DNA of 64,000 nt, taken from assembly GCA_039636865.1 (NCBI GenBank), contig CP144172.1, forward strand, positions 2,046,001-2,110,000. Reading direction: 5' to 3'. A program made the position numbers and the translations under genes. Shown here one piece after another: positions 55,488 to 64,000 of the stretch (within the stretch, counting starts at the first letter, position 1; each line of letters starts with the position of its first letter). Source of the stretch: Dermatophilaceae bacterium Sec6.4 (GTDB lineage: Bacteria; Actinomycetota; Actinomycetes; Actinomycetales; Dermatophilaceae). Under the pieces are notes generated by a model that was given only the letters and a program-made list of their open reading frames with translations, was not told the origin of the DNA and did no database searches.

Positions 55488-55770
55488 CTGCACGGCTGTC
55501 GTCATCACCGTCCGCGACGCGCGCGGCGCAATCGACCGTGACCCTTGCGGCAGTGTGCGATTCCTCGGCAGTTATGACCCTTCACCGTGAGGTCGTCCGG
55601 GTGCTCGACAGCATGTGATGCCAATCGCGCCGTGGCGCCATTGAGCGAGGCCCGCCACCTCGTCTAGGTAGGTCGCTCGGTCGACTCCCTCTGCCGCGAA
55701 CGCTGCACGGGCGGCGCGATGAAGCGTTGCCGTGAACTAGAAGTTCACACGATGAGTGCAGGAGGTTTTC
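55488..55770 (+). other. Leader region of the truncated ABC gene
   Basis: No gene is seen between the DoxX terminator and the ABC fragment. The right end holds the GTGAACT-AGA-AGTTCAC palindrome and the AGGAGG ribosome site. Confidence 0.45.
55732..55748 (+). promoter_or_regulatory. Palindromic operator-like site before the ABC fragment
   Basis: A perfect inverted repeat GTGAACT-AGA-AGTTCAC lies 22 bases before the GTG start. It looks like a TetR-type operator, but no TetR gene is present nearby. Confidence 0.5.
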
Positions 55771-56103
55771 GTGGGCACCACCGGTCGCGTTACCGACGTG
55801 GTGATCCAGGCCGTGGACCTGCGCAAGAATTTCGGCAAAGTAATTGCGCTGGGCGGTTTGGACCTGTCGGTCCGCCGCGGTGAGGTGCATGGCTTCCTCG
55901 GCCCCAACGGTTCCGGCAAGTCGAGCGCCATCCGGATTTCGCTCGGCCTCGTCCGAGCCACTGGCGGCACGGTTCGGCTCTTCGCCGACGATCCGTGGCG
56001 TGCGGCGATCGAGCTGCATCGGCGGCTCGCCCATGTGCCCGGTGACGTGTCTGTGGTCCGGTTGACCGGTGGCGAGTCCCTGTCAATGGACTTCGTCGTG
56101 TGA
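55771..56103 (+). pseudogene. Truncated ABC-transporter ATP-binding protein
   Basis: The 110-residue frame begins correctly after AGGAGG (GTG 55771) and shows the N-terminal part of an ABC ATPase: [20 protein letters not shown], Walker [16 protein letters not shown] (near residue 44) and the post-Walker segment [12 protein letters not shown]. Shortly after LTGGES the similarity stops; Q-loop, signature, Walker B and H-loop are all missing, so it cannot hydrolyse ATP as a transporter. Full-length members have about 300 residues. The 3' end overlaps the end of the convergent repeat-protein gene, marking the deletion or insertion junction near 56070-56103. Confidence 0.8.
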
Positions 56104-56511
56104 ACCGGCCTTGCGGGTGGTTTCCTCGTCAGCAAGCTCGCCGTCGGCGGGACCCCATCCAGTGTGGGTGCGGCCGCTTTCGTACCCGCCTCCGTCGCCC
56201 TGACTTTGTCCGCTGGAGGCTGCCATTCCTCCCGGTTGGGAGCGACGATCATGATCTCGCCACGCGTCGCCGTCACCGTGGTGCCGCCCCCCGGAGGAGG
56301 CCGACTCTTCCTCAGCGAGCTCGCCGTCGGCGGGACCCCACCCGGTGTGTGTGCGGCCACTTTCGTAACCCTCGCCGCCGCCCTCGCTCTGTTCACCGGA
56401 GGCTGCCATTCCTCCCGGCTGGGACTGGCGCATGTCATCTCGCCACGCATCGTTTCCACGGGCCTGTTCTTCGTGGACCTCCGCGTCGCCGGCCCGGTCT
56501 TCGTCGCTCAT
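56083..56511 (-). CDS. Small repeat protein (two 49-residue repeats)
   Basis: A 142-residue, very hydrophilic, Gly/Glu/Asp/Ser-rich protein with no membrane segment. Residues 21-69 and 82-130 are tandem repeats: [15 protein letters not shown], then a Gly-rich stretch, then [20 protein letters not shown] do not recognise a family; it is probably disordered and resembles stress or desiccation-type proteins in composition. The ATG at 56511 is preceded by GGAGGT. It is downstream of PRC-barrel and general-stress genes on the same strand, so it may be part of their operon. Confidence 0.7.
   Translation of the reverse strand: MSDEDRAGDAEVHEEQARGNDAWRDDMRQSQPGGMAASGEQSEGGGEGYESGRTHTGWGPADGELAEEESASSGGRHHGDGDAWRDHDRRSQPGGMAASSGQSQGDGGGYESGRTHTGWGPADGELADEETTRKAGSHDEVH
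56122..56268 (-). repeat. 147-base coding repeat, second unit
   Basis: Encodes residues 82-130 of the repeat protein. It differs from the first unit mainly in the DDM/HDR and Gly-linker positions. The [14 protein letters not shown] block is unchanged. Confidence 0.8.
56305..56451 (-). repeat. 147-base coding repeat, first unit
   Basis: Encodes residues 21-69. The two units are separated by 36 bases, giving a period of 183 bases. Confidence 0.8.
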
Positions 56512-56581
56512 GGTCGAACCTCCATCGAGTAGCAGGTGGATGAGGCGGCGCCTGTTGTCTGTCCAGTACATGCCTGCCGGG

Positions 56582-57007
56582 TCACAGGTGGTACATCCCG
56601 GTGTGGTCCGGTAGGTAGCCATGACCCCAGTGCGACACGTAGCCGAAGTGGTCGGCGATATTCGCGTGGTACACCCGGTCATCGACCAGATGGGGAACAT
56701 ACCCGGGCGCCGAGGCGACCCGTTCGCGCGTCTGGTCGATGAGCACCTTGTCGTGAGTGATCTTCGTGACGGCTTCGACCGGTAGCAACGTCTTCGATTC
56801 GCCCATCCCGAGGAATCCGCCATGCTCGATCACCAGGAAACGGACCTTGTGCTCCTGGTCGTCGACGAGCAGGTCGGACACTTTGCCGATATCGGTGCCG
56901 TCGGTGTCTTCGACCGTGTAGCCACGGACGTCGTTGACGGTGCCGTCGATGGTTTCACCGCGGTCACCGAGCGTGTAGAGGGTGGCGATGGGCTTTTTCT
57001 CTGTCAT
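56582..57007 (-). CDS. PRC-barrel domain protein
   Basis: A 141-residue soluble protein. Residues 28-105 form a PRC-barrel (VRGYTVEDTDGTDIGKVSDL, EHKVRFLVIEHGGFLGMGES, KTLLPVEAVTKI). The tail is Tyr/His-rich (FGYVSHWGHGYLPDHTGMYH). PRC-barrels bind RNA in RimM or act in photosynthetic assembly; stand-alone actinobacterial forms are common in stress clusters and have no known function. It lies six bases after the general-stress gene stop, clearly one operon. Confidence 0.85.
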   Translation of the reverse strand: MTEKKPIATLYTLGDRGETIDGTVNDVRGYTVEDTDGTDIGKVSDLLVDDQEHKVRFLVIEHGGFLGMGESKTLLPVEAVTKITHDKVLIDQTRERVASAPGYVPHLVDDRVYHANIADHFGYVSHWGHGYLPDHTGMYHL

Positions 57008-57013
57008 CGGTGT

Positions 57014-57511
57014 TCAGCTCCTGGCGTTCTGAGGCATGGTCTCGAGCAGCTCGTGGGCCCGAGCGGCTTGCTTGTGCTCTACGAGGACCTCGTATTTGGT
57101 GGCCACGATCTGCTTGACGGAGGCGAAGTCGCGAGTGCCTCGCCGGGTGGTGGTGCTGTAACCAATCTGGCTCCAGGCCAGACCGAAGGCCGCTCCGAGC
57201 AGCGGCGTGGTCGCGAGGTAGCCGACCTGGTTCTGGGTGCTGAAAAGACTGAAGACGATCCCGACGAACAACCCGATCCAGAGCCCCGAGAGGGCGCCGG
57301 CAAGGGCGATCCTGCCTCGGGTCAGGCGGCCGGTGACGCGCTCGACGGAGCGTAACTCGGTGCCTACGATTTCCAGGTTCTGCACTGCGAATCCCTGATC
57401 GGCGAGGTAGTCCACACATCGTTGAGCCTGGTCGTACTGCCCGTACACACCCAAGGGCATCGGGTATTCCAGTTGGATGCCGGCGGAGTCGAGTAGTTGA
57501 TTCTTCAGCAT
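57014..57511 (-). CDS. General stress protein 17M-like membrane protein
   Basis: A 165-residue protein with an N-terminal soluble alpha/beta part (GVYGQYDQAQRCVDYLADQG, FAVQNLEIVGTELRSVERVT), a glycine-rich helical pair (about 68-115, ALAGALSGLWIGLFVGIVFS and TTPLLGAAFGLAWSQIGY) and a short charged C-terminus. This is the arrangement of actinobacterial proteins with a general stress protein 17M-like N-terminus. It probably acts in the membrane in stress; the role is unknown. It precedes the PRC-barrel gene and follows the small ALDDLQLTRLL gene by ten bases. Confidence 0.82.
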   Translation of the reverse strand: MLKNQLLDSAGIQLEYPMPLGVYGQYDQAQRCVDYLADQGFAVQNLEIVGTELRSVERVTGRLTRGRIALAGALSGLWIGLFVGIVFSLFSTQNQVGYLATTPLLGAAFGLAWSQIGYSTTTRRGTRDFASVKQIVATKYEVLVEHKQAARAHELLETMPQNARS

Positions 57512-57521
57512 GGCAGGGGTC

Positions 57522-57782
57522 CTATTCGGGGTCGGTGCGTCGTGCGGACTCGGTCAGGAGCCGGGTCAGCTGAAGATCGTCCAACGCCGTCCAGCGCATC
57601 CCGGCCGCGTGGCTGCCGCCGGGCATCATGTCGTCCTGGAGCGGTGAGCCAGCAGGCCCGCCAGGGGCAGGGCTGCGATCGTGCCGATTTCGGTGCATCA
57701 GTTGACGTGCCAGGTAGGCCGTGGAACACACGGAGGCGATTACCACAGTGATGAAGATGATCATGAGTTGTGCTCGATTCAC
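57522..57782 (-). CDS. Small membrane protein with C-terminal ALDDLQLTRLL motif (copy 2)
   Basis: An 86-residue protein: one N-terminal helix (MIIFITVVIASVCSTAYLAR), a His/Arg/Pro-rich middle and the tail MRWTALDDLQLTRLLTESAR. It is paralogous to 39740-40048. The tail looks like an amphipathic helix that could bind a partner. GTG start at 57782 is likely although no strong ribosome site is seen. It is the first gene of an apparent operon with the general-stress, PRC-barrel and repeat-protein genes. Function unknown. Confidence 0.65.
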   Translation of the reverse strand: MNRAQLMIIFITVVIASVCSTAYLARQLMHRNRHDRSPAPGGPAGSPLQDDMMPGGSHAAGMRWTALDDLQLTRLLTESARRTDPE

Positions 57783-57970
57783 TTCGGGTTGTTGATCGCC
57801 GATCGAACGGGTCGGCGCAGCTGGTGCTCACGTGGTGCCTGATCGCTGGTGCGGCGAGGTGAACGTGGCTGAGGTGATTCCCCGAAGTACCCGGTGGTGA
57901 GCGCATGCTCGTCGTGGTGGCTAGGGCAAACCACGAGGTCCGGGCTGGCTGCGATGCAGCTACCTGTGAC
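57522..57970 (-). repeat. Duplicated segment, copy 2 (pairs with 39740-40270)
   Basis: Matches the other copy across the small gene and about 190 bases upstream, including TGGTGAGCGCATGCTCGTCG (57893-57912) and the GGCTGCGATGCAGC block (57939-57952), where the outermost base of the inverted repeat is lost. Similarity at the protein tail (WxALDDLQLTRLL) is the strongest. Confidence 0.6.
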
Positions 57971-58022
57971 GTTACGCCGGTGCTGCTGGCAAGTACAGGG
58001 CAGATCGGGTTGGTCGAGTCGG

Positions 58023-60413
<2,391 letters not shown>

Positions 60414-60721
60414 GGATTTCTCCTGGAAACCCTGCGGGCGTCGCGGCCGGTCGTCCCGCCGGTCCCCGAGGGCACGCCGGCTTCCACCGTCGGTCCATCG
60501 GGGAAATTCAGGGTCACAGCGAGCGTCGACCGGGACCAGGGGTCCAGGATCTGCAACGCATCGGGCGTCACGGGTGCGCAAGCCATAGGGGCCTCCTTGA
60601 GGTAGCCGATCTGATCCTCCGCTGCTACCGACCCGTCTCACCAGGGCACAACGTCACGACGTCTGTCATTTTTTCGGTTGACGTCGTTTGCGTGGGTTAC
60701 GCGGCGGGACCCCGGCGGCGC
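60414..60721. other. ppsA leader and gap to the next gene
   Basis: Contains an inverted repeat GGACC-AGG-GGTCC (60534-60546), about 120 bases before ppsA, which might be an operator. No gene is recognised. Confidence 0.45.
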
Positions 60722-61540
60722 TCAGCCGCGGGCGAGGGCACGTCGTACGGCTTCGTCGACGACGTGTTGGGCAACCACAATCATTTTGAGCTGTTGTTGT
60801 TGGCTCATGGCTTGCAACCGTTCGCGTGCCTGCACAGAACTGAGGCCGGTGCGGGCCCGGATCAGACCGATGGCTTCGTCGATGACCGGGCGAGCGGCCA
60901 AGCTCGTTTGCAGCTGGGTGGCCAGTGCAATCGCCTGCGACAGGACGTGCGCATTGTGCACAGCCACGGCAGCGGGTGCGGCGAACAACTCTCCAAGTTC
61001 CTGGGCGTGGTCATCGAAAGCATCCTCGGCGCGGGCGTACACACTGATCGCTCCTATGACCTGCCCCGGAATGAGCAGCGGAAGCGACATCGCGCTCTGG
61101 ATGCCCGATCGCGCAATGCGTGGCCCGAATTGCGGCCATTTGGTGTCCTCACGGAGGGAACCAGATCGCACCGTGTGGCGTTCGCGCGTCGCAGTGATGC
61201 ACGGACCTTCGTTCACCCGCCGGTGCTGTATCTGATCGATCTGCGTAACGAACGGGTCGCTGGCTGCCGATGCCTGCAGCCGGTTGTCGGGGCGCCCGGC
61301 ATCCAGGAGGGTGATCCCGGCCCCATCTGCGCCAGGGATCGCGTGGGCTGCATAGGTCGCTACCCGTTCGAGAATGTCCGATAGGCCACCGGGGACCGTC
61401 ACCATCGCTGCGAGGTCGGTAAGGCTGGCGCTCAAGGCTTCCGTGGCCTGCAGGTGTTGCCGTGGTGGCTGGGGCCGCTGCGTGGCGGGACAATTCGATG
61501 TTGTCTGCAGAGGGGTCGGTGACAGTGATGTCGGGTCCAT
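60722..61540 (-). CDS. GAF-ANTAR regulator (second intact paralogue)
   Basis: A 272-residue regulator. A Thr/Pro/Gln-rich N-terminus (1-37) precedes the GAF domain (about 40-185; VATYAAHAIPGADGAGITLL, VNEGPCITATRERHTVRSGS, GQVIGAISVYARAEDAFDDH). The ANTAR domain is at about 205-265 (VIDEAIGLIRARTGLSSVQA, RERLQAMSQQQQLKMIVVAQ). The start MDPTSLS at 61540 is chosen because GAAGGA lies just upstream. It shares about two thirds of residues with the 50341-51147 protein. It lies just upstream of ppsA in the same direction, so it could influence that gene. Confidence 0.9.
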   Translation of the reverse strand: MDPTSLSPTPLQTTSNCPATQRPQPPRQHLQATEALSASLTDLAAMVTVPGGLSDILERVATYAAHAIPGADGAGITLLDAGRPDNRLQASAASDPFVTQIDQIQHRRVNEGPCITATRERHTVRSGSLREDTKWPQFGPRIARSGIQSAMSLPLLIPGQVIGAISVYARAEDAFDDHAQELGELFAAPAAVAVHNAHVLSQAIALATQLQTSLAARPVIDEAIGLIRARTGLSSVQARERLQAMSQQQQLKMIVVAQHVVDEAVRRALARG

Positions 61541-62154
61541 GGGATGTCCTTCGTCGGTCGGTAGGTGGCCGATCTGACCGGGGTGCAGGTTGCCTGTGCG
61601 GCGACCTGGTCGCACCTCGCGGCGGGTGGACGTGTTCCTGAGAGGTGATGGGCGGTAGGTCAATCTTTCGATGCTGCTGCATGGGGCGCACGGTGCTCAG
61701 CGGAGCCCGCGGTGGGCAGCCCGCGCGATGCCTGGCGGTGAGTGATCTCGCACCGGGTGCGGCGTACGCGGCACTCGGGCTCCAGGCCGGCTGATTCCCA
61801 GCGATCACGACCCTATCGTCGATCCAGGGCACCGACGAGTGTGTATCCCGCTTTTTGCCCAGTGCGAACTGCAGCTCTCTGGCCGTCCGCCGCCGCACGG
61901 TCGCGTGGGCGCAGAGAGTGCACCGACCGCGCCGGAGATCGGGCCGGGCCCGGGCCGAGTAGCCACCAAATTCTGCGAAATCTGACGGGGCGCCGGTGTT
62001 GCGGGGACGTTCGGCCCTAGCTCACGGGACCGTCCGGCGACGATCCTAGGGAAGGGGAACTGCGACCCTCGAGGGAGGCCACGGTGCAGGAGCTACCGAC
62101 GCCGGAGGACGTGTGCAGCCACCTCGCGTTGACTGAATCAAGAGAAGGACTGAC
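61541..62154. other. Divergent promoter region with a GGGAC box
   Basis: Separates the GAF-ANTAR gene (minus) and gap (plus). It holds the box at 62004-62018 and a second palindrome-like GGACCGTCC at about 62027-62036. No gene is recognised. Confidence 0.5.
62004..62018 (+). promoter_or_regulatory. GGGAC..GGCCC box before gap
   Basis: GGGACGTTCGGCCCT matches the general form of DosR/DevR-type boxes reported in Actinobacteria (GGGACNNNNGTCCC and GGGCCNNNNGGCCC). It is 136 bases upstream of the gap start codon. This is pattern similarity only. Confidence 0.4.
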
Positions 62155-63162
62155 ATGACGACACGTATTGCCATCAACGGATTCGGCCGCACCGGACGGG
62201 CGCTCTACCGGGCGATTCTGGAGCGTCATCTCGACATCCAGATCGTGGCGATCAACGACCTGGGGGCCCCGGAGGCGCTGGCCAGGCTGGTCCGGCGCGA
62301 CTCCGTACACGGCCGGTTCCCCGGGACGATCACGGTGCAGGGTGATGACCTCGTTGCGGACGGACACCACAGCCGTCTGCTGCGGGAACCGGATGTCGAG
62401 CAGCTGCCGTGGAAAGAACTCGGGGTTCAGGTCGTCGCGGAGTGCACCGGCCGGCATCGGACTCGCGACGCCGCTGCCGCGCACCTGGGCGCAGGCGCCG
62501 AGCGGGTCGTGGTCTCGGCGCCGTGCAAGGAAGCGGACGCGACCTTCGTCATCGGCGTGAACGACCACGAGTTCGATCCTGAGCGCCACATCGTGGTGTC
62601 CAATGCCTCGTGCACCACCAACTGCTTCGCGCCGATGGCCAAGGTGCTGCAGGATGCTTTCGGGATCGAGTCGGGCCTGATGACCACGGTGCACGCGTAC
62701 ACCGGCGACCAGCTCCTGATCGACGGGCTACACAAGGATCCTCGTCGTGCCCGGTCGGCCGCACTGAACATCGTGCCGACCTCGACGGGCGCCGCGCGTG
62801 CCGCAAGCCTCGTACTTCCGTCACTGGAAGGGCGCTTCGAGGGAGTCTCGCTGCGGGTGCCGATTCCGGATGGCTCGATCACCGACTTCGTCGCGCTTCT
62901 CGCGAGGCCCGCCTCGGCAGCGCAGGTCAACGCGGCGTTCCTCGATGCGGCCAGCGGACCGCTCGGTCACGTCCTGGAGTACTCGCAGGAGCCGCTGGTC
63001 TCCACTGATGTGGTGGGGTCGGCTGCTTCGTGCATCTTCGACTCATCGCTCACGCTGGGCCACGACCGGCTCGTCAAGGTGTTTGGTTGGTACGACAACG
63101 AGTGGGGATACTCCAACCGCCTCGCCGAGATGTGCATGCTGGTGGGTGGTGGCGGGCAGTAG
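62155..63162 (+). CDS. gap: Glyceraldehyde-3-phosphate dehydrogenase (type I)
   Basis: A 335-residue NAD-type GAPDH. Rossmann motif INGFGRTGRALYRAIL (near residue 7), NAD-selecting Asp in VAINDLGAPEAL (near 34), the active-site SNASCTTNCFAPMAK (Cys about 153), TVHAYTGDQLLIDG (His region near 181), and WYDNEWGYSNRLAEM (near 313). A few residues are missing from the LHKDPRRAR loop compared with usual GAPDH (LxDxPHKDLRRAR). The AGAAGGA site precedes the ATG. It is not next to pgk or tpi, so it may be a second, condition-specific GAPDH. Confidence 0.95.
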   Translation: MTTRIAINGFGRTGRALYRAILERHLDIQIVAINDLGAPEALARLVRRDSVHGRFPGTITVQGDDLVADGHHSRLLREPDVEQLPWKELGVQVVAECTGRHRTRDAAAAHLGAGAERVVVSAPCKEADATFVIGVNDHEFDPERHIVVSNASCTTNCFAPMAKVLQDAFGIESGLMTTVHAYTGDQLLIDGLHKDPRRARSAALNIVPTSTGAARAASLVLPSLEGRFEGVSLRVPIPDGSITDFVALLARPASAAQVNAAFLDAASGPLGHVLEYSQEPLVSTDVVGSAASCIFDSSLTLGHDRLVKVFGWYDNEWGYSNRLAEMCMLVGGGGQ

Positions 63163-63271
63163 GTACCCGATCGGGCGTACCGGAAGCCACGGACATTGGT
63201 TTTGTGCTGCCCGTCCTCTTGTGCACTGATGGTGGATCCGCGATGACATAGGAGGGCGGGCGACGCAACGC

Positions 63272-64000
63272 CTAGCTGCGGGTGTCGCAGGCACGGGCGT
63301 GTCCTACTGCGTCATCGACCAGGTGTTGCGCGACGTCGATCAGTTTCAGGTACTCGCCGTGACTCACCGCGCGTAACCGTTCGCGTGCCTGTTCCGAAGT
63401 GAGGCCGGTACGGGCACGCATCAGGCCGACCGCCTCGTCGGTGATAAGAGGGGCGGTCAGTGGCGTCTGCAGCCGGGTGGTCAGTGCGATCGCCTGGGTC
63501 AGGGTGTGCGCGTTGTTCAGCGCGACGGCAGCGGGCGCGGTGAACAACTCCGCGAGTTCCTGTGCGTGGTCGTCGAAGACGTCCGTGGCGCGGGCGTACA
63601 CACTGATCGTGCCGATGATCTGGTCTGCTGTCACCAGCGGAAGCGCCATCACGCTCTGGATGCCTGCCCGCCCCGCGCGCGGCCCGAACCGTGGCCACCT
63701 CGGCTCGCTCTCAAGATCGCCCGAACACGCCGTCCGGCCCTCCAGTGCAGTGGTGATGCAGGGGCCCTCATGCACGCTTCGATACTGGATCTGGTCGATC
63801 CTGGCGATGAACGGGTCACTCGCGGCGGACGACTCCACCCGGACGTGCGGGTGATCGACGGACAGCAGCGTCACCACGGCTGCGTCGGCGCCTGGAATGG
63901 TGCGTGCCGCGTAGGTCGCGACCTCGTCGAGCATGTCGGGCAGGCCGCCGGCGCCGGTTACGAGCGCTGCCAACTCGATCAGGCCGGCGTGCAGCGTCTG
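63272..64000 (-). CDS. GAF-ANTAR regulator (partial, continues past the right edge)
   Basis: The frame is open to the window end; an apparent TTG start at 63973 is not used because the homology extends upstream (LQTLHAGLIELAALVTGAGG). The GAF domain (EVATYAARTIPGADAAVVTL, VHEGPCITTALEGRTACSGD, DQIIGTISVYARATDVFDDH) and ANTAR domain (ITDEAVGLMRARTGLTSEQA, RERLRAVSHGEYLKLIDVAQ) are complete at the C-terminal side. It is the fourth copy of this protein type in the window and is convergent with gap. Confidence 0.88.
   Translation of the reverse strand, partial: QTLHAGLIELAALVTGAGGLPDMLDEVATYAARTIPGADAAVVTLLSVDHPHVRVESSAASDPFIARIDQIQYRSVHEGPCITTALEGRTACSGDLESEPRWPRFGPRAGRAGIQSVMALPLVTADQIIGTISVYARATDVFDDHAQELAELFTAPAAVALNNAHTLTQAIALTTRLQTPLTAPLITDEAVGLMRARTGLTSEQARERLRAVSHGEYLKLIDVAQHLVDDAVGHARACDTRS

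Noticed and set aside
63165-63184. Near-palindrome around CCGATCGG after gap
   Set aside because: Arms are imperfect and there is no U-run, so I could not support a terminator call.

Overview
The window is high-GC DNA with actinobacterial gene content and layout: GTG starts, GTGA/ATGA stop-start overlaps, GAF-ANTAR regulators, an IclR-controlled glycolate locus, and a hydrogenase-like operon laid out like the Mycobacterium tuberculosis Rv0081-Rv0087 cluster. I infer an Actinomycetota member, perhaps a Micrococcales-type aerobe or facultative anaerobe that respires nitrate. Genus cannot be fixed from the sequence. I saw no rRNA, tRNA or CRISPR array.

Left part (1-15.7 kb): respiratory nitrate reductase narGHJ on the minus strand (narJ cut by the window edge), aconitase, a small VOC-fold protein, a CBS-domain/zinc-ribbon protein leading into a three-gene pyruvate (or branched 2-oxoacid) dehydrogenase operon (E1 alpha, E1 beta, E2; no E3), an IS1380-type transposase relic and an isochorismatase-family hydrolase.

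Glycolate/lactate part (16.8-28.7 kb): an IclR regulator, then glcD-glcE-glcF and a lactate/glycolate permease; facing them are a TauE/SafE exporter, glcG, malate synthase G and an FMN 2-hydroxyacid oxidase. Together they import glycolate or lactate, oxidise it to glyoxylate or pyruvate, and condense glyoxylate with acetyl-CoA to malate. The promoters of glcD and of malate synthase share a two-site operator at the same distance from the start codon, so I infer they form one IclR regulon.

Respiratory part (29.6-39.5 kb): a lone ctaD (cytochrome oxidase subunit I), then an ArsR regulator and six overlapping genes for a complex I/group 4 hydrogenase-related membrane complex. Its large subunit lacks every cysteine that would bind a NiFe centre, so it is an 'Ehr'-type complex of unknown reaction.

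Decay zone (39.5-46.3 kb): small unknown genes, a slipin relic, a broken copy of a GAF-ANTAR/ANTAR gene pair (intact copy at 49.5-51.1 kb), sdhC and sdhB with no sdhA between them, and an SRPBCC relic. This zone looks eroded.

Stress island (46.4-64 kb): a zinc-ribbon/beta-propeller membrane protein, a YihY/BrkB protein, ANTAR and GAF-ANTAR regulators (three GAF-ANTAR genes plus one pseudogene in the window), a universal stress protein followed by an Mg-type P-ATPase, a DoxX protein, a truncated ABC ATPase, a small repeat protein, PRC-barrel and general-stress proteins, PEP synthase and a GAPDH. The mix resembles hypoxia/dormancy regulons of other Actinobacteria. Two candidate GGGAC-type boxes (before the DoxX gene and before gap) fit that idea weakly.
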